NCBI GenBank assembly: GCA_031553315.1
Contig: JAVBLT010000015.1
Span: 1-35,965 of the forward strand
DNA from: JAVBLT01 sp031553315
GTDB lineage: Bacteria > Verrucomicrobiota > Kiritimatiellia > RFP12 > DVOR01
Length of the DNA stretch: 35,965 bases
Reading direction: 5' to 3'
The notes beneath the pieces are model-generated. The model searched no databases. It worked only from the letters and a program-made list of their open reading frames with translations, and was not told the DNA's origin. Every line of letters begins with the position of its first letter. Position 1 is the first letter of the stretch. A program made the position numbers and the translations under genes. Positions 22,321 to 32,378 of this stretch are shown here, one piece after another.

Positions 22321-24417
22321 ATGAAATTACGCTACATCGCAATCGGCATCGTCCTGACCCTGACCATCGGCGCCCTCGTCATCGTCGGCCACTACATGGC
22401 CAAAAGCCGCGCCATCGCCCGGATCTTCGAAGCCGCCCGCGCCGCCTATCAGAAAAACGATTTCGAAGCCGCCCGCACCCATCTGCTCACCTTCGCCGAA
22501 AAAGACAAAACCCGCGAAGAAGTGTATAAAATGCTCGGCGAAATCGCCGAAAAGCAAGGCAATTACGGCGACGCCGTGGAATACTGGAAAACCGCCGCCG
22601 CCCTCAACCCGCTCGGATACGACAGCATCATCCGCCAGGCCCGCGCCGCCGCGAAAGACACCGACGTGGAAACCGCCTTCCGCCTCCTCGACCCCCTCTA
22701 CAACAGCGCCAAGCTCGACAAAGACAACCTCTTCTTCTACGGCTTGGCCGCCGGCTCCACCGCCCGCGAGGAACCCCTCGCCAACGTCATCAAAGCCCTC
22801 CAAGACCAAAAAGCAGAAGGCGATGCCCTCACCGCCCTGCGCGGCATCCACACCATGCTCTCCCGCAAGCCCGACGAAGCCCAGACCCTCCTCGAAGCCG
22901 CCGCCGCCGCCCAAGACCCCGAAGTCCGCCTCGTTGCGCTCCGCGGCCTCATCGCCCTGAGCATGTATAAAAAAGACTATGACCGCTGCGAAAAACTCTT
23001 TGCCGACGCTCTCGCCATCGACCCCCGGCAGATGGCCTGGCCCTACGCCCAATACTGCCTCGAGCGCGGCCGCCCCGAAATCGCCGTCGACTACCTCCAG
23101 AAAGAAGTCCAGACCCGCCCCCGCAACATCATCTCCAACCTCCAATACGCCGAAGTCCTCACCGAAACAGGCAACGCCCCCGGCCTCAAAACCCTGCGCG
23201 AAGCCCTCCCCAAAGACGACAACGCCTACGTCGAGCTCAGCGCCTACATCCACGCCCTCGAATGCTTCGTGCGCGACGACCGCACCGGCCTCGCCACCCA
23301 GATCAACCGCGTGGGCCGCTTCAGCAACCGCCCCCTCTACCGCCTCATGGATCTCACCGTGGAAGCCACCGCCAAAGAACCCGACCTGCAAAAGCTCACC
23401 GTCATCGCCCGCGACTACATGATGGCCGTGCCCACCGAAGCCACCCGCAAACGCGTCATGCGCCTGCTCACCCCCTGGCTGCCCGAATTCCTCAACCGCA
23501 AAGACCTCGCCTCCGCCGGCCTCATCGCCCAAGTGCTCCTCGAGACCCGCGAGCTCAACCCCCAGCAGGCCCTTGCCGCCCGCCGCACCGTCCTCGCCGC
23601 ACAGATGGAAGCCAAAGACATCACCGCCGCCATCTCCGCCGCCCGCGCCGTCCTCCAAGCCGAACCCGCCGACGAACAGGCCCTCGCCGCCCTCGTCGAA
23701 TGCCTGCCCCAGACCGGCCGCATCGACGAAGCCATCCAGCTCCTCAAACGCCTGCCCGACTCCCCCCTGCGCCGCGTCAACGAAGCCCTCCTCGCCGAAC
23801 GCCAAGGCAAAACCGCCGAAGCCCAGGCCATCTGGAAAACCATCCCCCTCGACACCCCCACCCTGCGCCTGCGCTACGCCACCTTCCTCGCCTCAAAGGG
23901 CGACGCCGCCGCCCTTTCCGCCGCCCTCGGCGATCTCCAGACCAACCCCGAATTCGCCTACGACGTCGCCAAGCTCAACCTCATCGCCGCCTACCGCCTC
24001 AAAGACCCCGCCCGGACCGCCCCCGCCAAAGCCGCCCTCCTCGCCACCCTCGCACCCCAGGCCAAATACGCCGACCGCTACGCCGAAACCGGCCTCCTCC
24101 TCGCCTCCGCCGGCGAGCTGGCCGAAGCCGAAGCCATGTGGCGCAAAGCCCTTGACCTCAACCCCACCCACCGCCTCTCGCTTGTGAACCTCTCCAACAT
24201 CCTCGCCGCCCGAGGCGACCACACCCAGGCCGAAGCCCTCGCCGACAAAGCCCTCAAAGCCTATCCCGACTGGGAACCCGCCCGCGACTGCCACAACCGC
24301 CGCCAGCAGGAAGCCGCCCTCCGCGCCGACGCCGCCAACGCCGCCCTCCGCGCCGAAGAACGCGCCCGCCTTGAAAAAGAAGCCCAGGAAGCCAAAGCCA
24401 AAGAAGCCGCAAAATGA
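22321..24417 (+). CDS. Membrane-anchored TPR-repeat protein of the exosortase operon
   Basis: The 698-aa protein has one N-terminal membrane segment (IAIGIVLTLTIGALVIVGHYM) and then helical tetratricopeptide repeats along its length, e.g. AAYQKNDFEAARTHLLTFAE and AEAEAMWRKALDLNP, ending in an Ala/Glu/Lys-rich coil. Large TPR proteins are regular partners of exosortase loci and are thought to scaffold sorting or polysaccharide export; that role is inferred from context. The stop overlaps the exosortase start (ATGATGA). GGAG lies about 10 nt before the chosen ATG. Confidence 0.8.
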   Translation: MKLRYIAIGIVLTLTIGALVIVGHYMAKSRAIARIFEAARAAYQKNDFEAARTHLLTFAEKDKTREEVYKMLGEIAEKQGNYGDAVEYWKTAAALNPLGYDSIIRQARAAAKDTDVETAFRLLDPLYNSAKLDKDNLFFYGLAAGSTAREEPLANVIKALQDQKAEGDALTALRGIHTMLSRKPDEAQTLLEAAAAAQDPEVRLVALRGLIALSMYKKDYDRCEKLFADALAIDPRQMAWPYAQYCLERGRPEIAVDYLQKEVQTRPRNIISNLQYAEVLTETGNAPGLKTLREALPKDDNAYVELSAYIHALECFVRDDRTGLATQINRVGRFSNRPLYRLMDLTVEATAKEPDLQKLTVIARDYMMAVPTEATRKRVMRLLTPWLPEFLNRKDLASAGLIAQVLLETRELNPQQALAARRTVLAAQMEAKDITAAISAARAVLQAEPADEQALAALVECLPQTGRIDEAIQLLKRLPDSPLRRVNEALLAERQGKTAEAQAIWKTIPLDTPTLRLRYATFLASKGDAAALSAALGDLQTNPEFAYDVAKLNLIAAYRLKDPARTAPAKAALLATLAPQAKYADRYAETGLLLASAGELAEAEAMWRKALDLNPTHRLSLVNLSNILAARGDHTQAEALADKALKAYPDWEPARDCHNRRQQEAALRADAANAALRAEERARLEKEAQEAKAKEAAK

Positions 24418-25250
24418 TGAAAGACTACTGGATCCGTTACGCCACCCGCGCCATCGTCACCCTTGCGGCCCTCTACAGCCTCTACATCGTCTGGAAGCTT
24501 CCCTCAGGCGAAGTCTCCGACGGTCTCGCCCTCTGGGGCCTGGGCCTCTTCGTCGGCTGGACTGCCTACCGCTCCCCCGTGCCCCAGGCAAAATGGGCCG
24601 ACGCCGCTTTCCCCTGGCTGACCGCCGCCGCCGCCGCAGGCATCCTCTTCCTCCTACCCGGCGAGATCTGGACCGCCGTCGGCGTGACCCTCATGCTGGC
24701 CGCCCTCTGCGGCTTCATTGGCCGCGCCTGCCTGGCCCTGCGCCTCCTGCCCGCCCTCGTGGTCTTCATCGTGCTGATTCCCCAGCTCACCCAGCTCGCC
24801 TTCTGGATCAGCATCCCCCTCAGCCAGATCAGCTCCATCATGACCGTCGCCGTCCTCCACCTCTTCGGGTTCGACGTCGCCGCCGACGGCGCCATGATCA
24901 CCATCGGCAAAGACCAGATCGCCGTCACCGCCGCCTGCAGCGGCGTGCAGCAGCTCGAAGCCCTCGCCTGCATCGGCTGGGTATTCGTCCGCCAGTTTCA
25001 GCGCGACCCCTGGATCCGCCTGATTCATGTGATGACGCTGGTCCCCGTGCTCCTCCTGGCCAACACCATCCGCCTCATCGTCACCATCCTCCTCTTCCGC
25101 GCCTTTGGCGAATGGGCGCTTTCCGATTCCGTTCACACCACCCTGGGCATCGGCATGGTTCTGATTTCCGCCCTGATGCTCTGGGGCATCGGCGCCATGC
25201 TCATTGCGGGAACCCCAAATGAAACAAAGCAAAATCCACAATCTGCTTAG
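24414..25250 (+). CDS. Exosortase (transpeptidase-like membrane sorting enzyme)
   Basis: The 278-aa polytopic membrane protein has the exosortase/archaeosortase catalytic triad: Cys175 in TAACSGVQQLEAL, Arg220 in LANTIRLIVTI, and His241 in DSVHTTLGIG, near predicted membrane boundaries. Exosortases cleave C-terminal sorting tails of secreted proteins and probably attach them to a surface glycan or lipid. Gene order (TPR protein, exosortase, EpsI-like protein) is typical. The best substrate in the window is the protein at 34183-34818. I cannot assign a named Xrt subtype. Confidence 0.88.
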   Translation: MMKDYWIRYATRAIVTLAALYSLYIVWKLPSGEVSDGLALWGLGLFVGWTAYRSPVPQAKWADAAFPWLTAAAAAGILFLLPGEIWTAVGVTLMLAALCGFIGRACLALRLLPALVVFIVLIPQLTQLAFWISIPLSQISSIMTVAVLHLFGFDVAADGAMITIGKDQIAVTAACSGVQQLEALACIGWVFVRQFQRDPWIRLIHVMTLVPVLLLANTIRLIVTILLFRAFGEWALSDSVHTTLGIGMVLISALMLWGIGAMLIAGTPNETKQNPQSA

Positions 25251-26340
25251 AGGCGGCGGCCTTCCCGTCGCCCTCATCCCCCTTGCCCTCCAGGCGGGCT
25301 ACATCCTCAGCGTCTGGCGCTGGGCGCCGCTCGACGCATTCAGCCCCGTCTACGCCGTCCTGGCCCTTTTCGCCGCCATCGCCGTCGCGTGGGTCAGCCG
25401 CAAAGCGCCCATGCGTTTTTCACCGTGGGGAGCCCTCCCGCTCCTCCTCGGCCTGGGCGGGTGCCTCTTTTTCACCCACGTGCAATCCATACACTTCCCC
25501 TACCTGATCTGCGCCATCGCCGTCATTGCCGGGTGGGTCTGGGCCGCCTTCGGGTGGGAATGGTGCTGGCGGCTGACCCCCGCCTGGCTTTTGCTCACAC
25601 TATGCCTGCCCTCCGTGCCCTTTGAGCTCCAGCACCGCATGTCCCTTCTCGGCCTCACCTTCGGCGGCGCCTGGCTTCAGGCCATCGCCGGCGCGATCGT
25701 GATTTGCGCCGTCTTCCCCGCCACGCAATGGCTGCCCGTGCCCCCCGCCAAAGCGCTCCTCTTCGCCGGCCTGCTCGCGCTCTGCACCCTCGGCCTGACC
25801 CTCCGCTTCAAACCGGTCCAGACGGGTACCCCCGCCTTCCTCGCCATCGAAGATTACCGCCGCGCCGGCTGGGAAGGCCACCGCTTCGACCTCACCGACT
25901 TCGACCGCACCTTCTTCGGCGACAACGACGCCATCCGCGCCACCTACATCAAAAACCGCCAGACCGTCGGCGTGCTCGCCATCAGCCTCAAAGGCAGCAT
26001 CCACCAGATTCACCGGCCCGACGTCTGCCTCCGCAGCGGCGGCTACGCCATCGACCGCTACGAAGCCGACCTCTTCCCCCTTTCCGGCGGCGGATCGCTT
26101 TCCGGCGTGCTCATGGAAATTGCCCGGCCCGGCGAACACGCCCTCGTGCTCACCTGGTTCGCCAGCCCCGAGTGCTCCATCGGCCACTACATGGCCTTCC
26201 GCTGGCGCTGGAATCAGGCCGACGGCTGGTGGAGCTACATCGTACAGACCCCCATCCTCTTCAACGACCGGGCCGCCGCCGAAAAGCTCCTGCTTGAATT
26301 CATCGAAACCTTCCGCAAAGACCCCGGATCGAAAGAATAG
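25219..26340 (+). CDS. Membrane protein with EpsI-type exosortase-associated domain
   Basis: The 373-aa protein starts at ATG 25219, overlapping the exosortase by 32 nt. About six or seven transmembrane segments fill residues 15-205; a soluble EpsI (DUF3485-like) domain follows, with IHQIHRPDVCLRSGGY, the His/Cys motif equivalent to EpsI HxPxxCL, and HYMAFRWRWNQADGWWSY. The membrane half has exosortase-like features (LCLPSVPFELQHRMSLLGLTFG) but lacks the ACSG cysteine motif, so it looks like an inactive exosortase half fused to EpsI. It probably assists the catalytic exosortase next to it. Confidence 0.78.
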   Translation: MKQSKIHNLLRGGGLPVALIPLALQAGYILSVWRWAPLDAFSPVYAVLALFAAIAVAWVSRKAPMRFSPWGALPLLLGLGGCLFFTHVQSIHFPYLICAIAVIAGWVWAAFGWEWCWRLTPAWLLLTLCLPSVPFELQHRMSLLGLTFGGAWLQAIAGAIVICAVFPATQWLPVPPAKALLFAGLLALCTLGLTLRFKPVQTGTPAFLAIEDYRRAGWEGHRFDLTDFDRTFFGDNDAIRATYIKNRQTVGVLAISLKGSIHQIHRPDVCLRSGGYAIDRYEADLFPLSGGGSLSGVLMEIARPGEHALVLTWFASPECSIGHYMAFRWRWNQADGWWSYIVQTPILFNDRAAAEKLLLEFIETFRKDPGSKE

Positions 26341-26416
26341 CCCCCGCGGGCAATACCCGGCCCTTTCCCTCCGTTTATAACGGCGGATTTATCCTTAACC
26401 CCGCATGGAGGCGCGT

Positions 26417-27694
26417 ATGAAACGAGTGACGGGCATTCTTTTGTTGATCGCACTGGCCGGCGGAGGCTGGTGGTTCTGGAGCGGGCGCGAGAAAAAAAAC
26501 GCGGCCGAAGCCCCCGTCTACCGCACCGCGCCGCTTGAAAAGGGAAGCGTCAGCAACCTCATCCGCGCCACGGGAACCGTCGAGCCCGAAGATTTGATCG
26601 ACGTGGGCGCGCAAATCGCCGGGCAGATTCTCGCGTTCGGCAAAGACACCGCCGGAAAAGAGGTCGATTACTGTTCCACCGTCAAAGAAGGCGAGCTGCT
26701 CGCCCGCATCGACGACGTGCCCTACACCGCCGAGCTCAAAGCCGCCCTCGCCATGGAAAGCAGCGCCAAAGCCTCCCTCGTCCGCGCCCGGGCCGACCTC
26801 GAGCAAGCCAAAGCCAAACACCGCCAGACCGACCGCGATTGGAAGCGCGCCCAAACCCTCGGCGTGGGCGACGCCCTCTCCCAAAGCGTTTACGACGCCT
26901 ACCTCTCTGAAAACGAAATCGCCCGCGCCGCAGTCGGCGTCAGCGAAGCCGCCATCGACGAAGCCCGCGCCGCCATCGCCCAGGCCGAAGCCCAGGTTGA
27001 AAAAGCCCGGCGCAACCTCAGCTACTGCGAAATCCTCGCCCCGGTCGACGGCGTCATCATCGACCGCCGCGTCAACATCGGCCAGACCGTCGTCGCCAGC
27101 ATGAACGCCCCCAGCCTCTTCCTCATCGCCAAAGACCTCCGCAAAATCCAGGTCTGGGTCCCCGTCAACGAAGCCGACATCGGCATGGTCAAACCCGGCA
27201 TGGCCGTCACCTTCACGGTCGACGCCTTTCCCGGCCGCACCTTCTCGGGCGAGGTCGAAAAAGTGCGCCTCAACGCCTCCATGAGCCAAAACGTAGTGAC
27301 CTACACCGTCGAAATCGCCACCGCCAACGCCGACAGCCTCCTCCTGCCCTATCTCACGGCCAACGTCCGCTTCCTCATCGCCGAAGAAAAAGACGCCTGG
27401 ATCGTACCCGAAACCGCGCTTCACTGGAAGCCCGCCGGCGCCGAGCCCCCCCCCGGGCCCCACATCTTCGCCATCGGCCCCGGCGGCAAGCCCCAGCCCA
27501 TCGCCGTCACCCCCGGCGTCAGCGACGGCTCCTACACCGCCATCCGCGGCCCCGGCCTCGCCGAAGGCCTCCAGGTCATCATCGGCATCGCCACCCCCGA
27601 GCAGGTCGCCGCCGCCGGCGCCTCCAACCCCTTCATCCCGCAAATGCCCAAATCGCTTCGCGGCGGCCGGCAGCGCGGCGGCCCGCCCATGTAA
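26417..27694 (+). CDS. MacA-type periplasmic adaptor subunit of an ABC efflux system
   Basis: Membrane-fusion protein of 425 aa with an N-terminal membrane anchor (VTGILLLIALAGGGWWFW), a split biotinyl-lipoyl domain (EPEDLIDVGAQIAGQI and NLSYCEILAPVDGVIIDRRV), a long helical hairpin between them (about residues 105-195) and beta-barrel domains (VWVPVNEADIGMVKPGM). It links an inner-membrane ABC transporter to an outer-membrane channel; no TolC gene is in the window. ATG 26417 is chosen because GGAGG lies 5 nt upstream; the earlier ATG at 26405 overlaps this site. Confidence 0.9.
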   Translation: MKRVTGILLLIALAGGGWWFWSGREKKNAAEAPVYRTAPLEKGSVSNLIRATGTVEPEDLIDVGAQIAGQILAFGKDTAGKEVDYCSTVKEGELLARIDDVPYTAELKAALAMESSAKASLVRARADLEQAKAKHRQTDRDWKRAQTLGVGDALSQSVYDAYLSENEIARAAVGVSEAAIDEARAAIAQAEAQVEKARRNLSYCEILAPVDGVIIDRRVNIGQTVVASMNAPSLFLIAKDLRKIQVWVPVNEADIGMVKPGMAVTFTVDAFPGRTFSGEVEKVRLNASMSQNVVTYTVEIATANADSLLLPYLTANVRFLIAEEKDAWIVPETALHWKPAGAEPPPGPHIFAIGPGGKPQPIAVTPGVSDGSYTAIRGPGLAEGLQVIIGIATPEQVAAAGASNPFIPQMPKSLRGGRQRGGPPM

Positions 27695-27709
27695 GAGAGG
27701 AGCCCCTCT

Positions 27710-29799
<2,090 letters not shown>

Positions 29800-29801
29800 A
29801 G

Positions 29802-29830
29802 TTTACTTCGAAACTCCATACCGATATACT
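29802..29830 (+). promoter_or_regulatory. Promoter for the AIPR gene
   Basis: TTTACT, 17-nt spacer, TATACT, three bases after the permease stop; start near 29837. AGGAAGGA precedes the ATG at 29865. Confidence 0.6.
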
Positions 29831-29864
29831 CTACGCAACTCAGTGCTATGAGGAAGGATTTTAC

Positions 29865-31568
29865 ATGAATTCGCTTTCCGCATCGATAATCGAGCAACGC
29901 GTACTTGGGCTGATGGACGAAATCCGTTCTCAGGCCGCTGAAGAATTAAGATTAAGAAACGACGAAGCAAAGCTCAAATCCCTCGCCTTTCTTTTTCTTT
30001 GCGTTCGCGTCATGCTTGATTTGCCCCCGGAAGAAGCGTTCGACTGCCTCGTTGACGGCGCGCAGGATTTTGGCGTCGATGCGATTTACTTTGACGAAGA
30101 CTGTACAGACGAAGTCGTCATCACAATTTTCCAGGCGAAATATCGAAGCAACCCAAACGCAGGAGAAGCGAATTTCCCTGAAAACAGCATCCGACTTTTG
30201 ATTGACGCCGTCAGATGCATCTTTAACCCCTCCTCCGCCCTGCCGAATTTAAATGATCGCCTGAAAGCCAAAGTAGAAGAAATCCGATCGCTGATCAGCA
30301 ATGGCGCCATACCAAAAGTTCGCGTCATCGCCTGCAGTAACGGAATTAAATGGACTGACGGCGCGCAGCAGATTATCGATTCCTTTCCTGTTGGCGATCA
30401 GCTTACCTGGGAATATGTAAATCATGATGTGCTATTGAAAATTCTCCGCCGCACCGAACCGGTCGACACGATTCTGCACATGGCGGGAGAAATGCTTGTT
30501 GAGGATATGAACTACCGCAGAACCTGTATCGGGCGGATGAGCGTGGTTCAAATTAAAAATCTTGTTGAGACCTACGGGGAAAGACTTCTCCAAAAAAACA
30601 TCCGCCGTTATCTTGGCCTTCACGGAAACCGTGTTAATGAAGCCATTCGCGACACCCTTTGCTCGGACGACTCCGACAACTTTTATTTCTACAACAACGG
30701 CCTCACATTGACTTGTCGACAGTTTTCCTACAATAAATACGACAGCAAAAATTACATGCTTCAGGTTAAAAACCTTCAAGTCGTCAATGGCGGCCAAACC
30801 TGCATGACCATTTTCAAGGTACTCGACAATTTACCGGAGTCCGTTCTTTTCTCACATAACGCATCTGTTCTGGTTCGAATTTATGAAGTGCCAGATGAAG
30901 ACGGCATTGTTGCGCGAATCACCCAGGCAACCAACTCGCAAAACCCCGTGGATCTCAAAGATCTTCACGCCAACGATGAACAGCAGATTCTTCTTGAAAA
31001 AAGCATTGAAGAATTAGGGTTTTCCTATCGCAGAAAGCGCGCTGAAAACTCTCTTAAAAATACAGAATTCACACCCGGTATTGTTGCCGAGGCAATCCTT
31101 TCAGCATGGCATCACAAGCCGCATCAGGCTAAATTCTTCTCACGCGAACATTTCGGTAAACTTTACAAGGACATCTTTACAACCACATTGAACGGGTCAC
31201 AGGCCATTCTTGCCGTTTTACTCTACCGCATTGCTGAAAATCGCAGAAGAAACCCACAGCAGGCCGACCCGCTTTTTGTCCGCTATTCATCTTGTTTTTC
31301 CACCATGTGCATGGGTCGTTATCTTCTTGCCGACCTCCGCCTTCCCAACAGCGCCGCGCTTGATCATACCAATTTTCTCCAGGCTAAAAACCGGATCGAA
31401 ACTGAAGGAATATCGTATTTTCAACGATCGCTCGCCGACATTGAAAACGCCCTCAGCCAGCTTTACCGTGATTGGCAACACCTTTCTCTTCAACAGCTTT
31501 CCGCGACATTTCGTCGTAGCGATTTGATCGAACGCCTCGACTCAGAATCACTCTGCCCCCCTCTTTAA
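29865..31568 (+). CDS. AIPR-family protein (abortive infection/phage resistance)
   Basis: The 567-aa protein carries the AIPR signatures FYFYNNGLT (273-281) and QVVNGGQT (305-312). Members of this family are linked to abortive phage infection, either alone or in larger defence systems. The N-terminal part has VDAI (D72) followed after 17 residues by Q90-A-K92 in IFQAKY, the spacing of a PD-(D/E)XK-type nuclease core with Gln in place of the acidic residue, so it may be a nuclease. Base composition and codon use are plainly more AT-rich than in the genes on either side, with codons such as TTA, AAT and ATT common. It has its own promoter and no partner gene, which suggests horizontal acquisition of a one-gene defence unit. 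Confidence 0.85.
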   Translation: MNSLSASIIEQRVLGLMDEIRSQAAEELRLRNDEAKLKSLAFLFLCVRVMLDLPPEEAFDCLVDGAQDFGVDAIYFDEDCTDEVVITIFQAKYRSNPNAGEANFPENSIRLLIDAVRCIFNPSSALPNLNDRLKAKVEEIRSLISNGAIPKVRVIACSNGIKWTDGAQQIIDSFPVGDQLTWEYVNHDVLLKILRRTEPVDTILHMAGEMLVEDMNYRRTCIGRMSVVQIKNLVETYGERLLQKNIRRYLGLHGNRVNEAIRDTLCSDDSDNFYFYNNGLTLTCRQFSYNKYDSKNYMLQVKNLQVVNGGQTCMTIFKVLDNLPESVLFSHNASVLVRIYEVPDEDGIVARITQATNSQNPVDLKDLHANDEQQILLEKSIEELGFSYRRKRAENSLKNTEFTPGIVAEAILSAWHHKPHQAKFFSREHFGKLYKDIFTTTLNGSQAILAVLLYRIAENRRRNPQQADPLFVRYSSCFSTMCMGRYLLADLRLPNSAALDHTNFLQAKNRIETEGISYFQRSLADIENALSQLYRDWQHLSLQQLSATFRRSDLIERLDSESLCPPL

Positions 31569-31569
31569 A

Positions 31570-32349
31570 ATGACCTTTCTCTCTGAAATTGAAGCGCGTT
31601 TTATGGCCTATTATGCCGAATATTCGCTCGACCCGCCCGCCGCCGCCGAAATGCACGCCCTCAAGCTCGAGCATACCCGCCGCGTGGCGGCCGATGCCGC
31701 GCGCATTATTGAGGGAGAAGCCATCCCCGAGCCCCTCGCCTCCCTCGGCCTCGCCGCCGCCTGGCTGCACGACATCGGCCGATTCCCCCAGTTCCGCCGA
31801 TACAACACCTTCAGCGACATCAAATCCGAAGACCACGCCCGCCTCTCCCGCCGCGTGACCGAAGAGCAGGCCATCCTCGCGGAGATCCCGACCGCAGACC
31901 GCGAAAACGTCCTCACCGCCATCGAGATCCACAACCGCAAAGAGCTCCCCCCCGGCCTTTCCACCGAAGCCGCCCTCCTCGCCCACCTCGTGCGCGACGC
32001 CGACAAGCTCGACATCTTTTCCCTGCTCGACCACGCCATCGCCCAGACCGCCTACCTCCCCCAACACCCCGAAATCTACTGGAACCTCCCCTACAAAGCC
32101 CCCCCCTCCCAGGCCGTGGTCGCCGCCATCCTCGCCGCCCGCCCCATCGACTACGCCCAGATCGGCTCCTTCTGCGATTTCGTCTTCATCCAGATCGGCT
32201 GGCTCAACGGCGGCCTCCACTTCCCCACCGCCCTGCGCCTCGCCCGCGAACGCCGCGTGATCGAGACCCGCGAACAATTCCTCACCGCCCTCCTGCCCGA
32301 ATCAGCCCCCGCCATCCGCGCCTGCTGCGACGCCGCCCGCCGGGCTTGA
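31570..32349 (+). CDS. HD-domain phosphohydrolase
   Basis: The 259-aa protein has the HD metal-site series: H35 in KLEHTRRVA, H67-D68 in AWLHDIGRF, His in IEIHNRKEL (121), and the terminal Asp in RDADKLD. The YNTFSDIKSEDHA stretch after HD is typical of uncharacterised HD hydrolases. The substrate is unknown, possibly a nucleotide or phosphoester. The ATG lies one base after the AIPR stop, with no Shine-Dalgarno sequence (CCCCCTCTTTAAA), so expression may depend on the AIPR transcript. Composition returns to GC-rich within the first codons. Confidence 0.82.
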   Translation: MTFLSEIEARFMAYYAEYSLDPPAAAEMHALKLEHTRRVAADAARIIEGEAIPEPLASLGLAAAWLHDIGRFPQFRRYNTFSDIKSEDHARLSRRVTEEQAILAEIPTADRENVLTAIEIHNRKELPPGLSTEAALLAHLVRDADKLDIFSLLDHAIAQTAYLPQHPEIYWNLPYKAPPSQAVVAAILAARPIDYAQIGSFCDFVFIQIGWLNGGLHFPTALRLARERRVIETREQFLTALLPESAPAIRACCDAARRA

Positions 32350-32378
32350 CGCCTCCCCCAAAGTCGTCCAAAGCGCGG

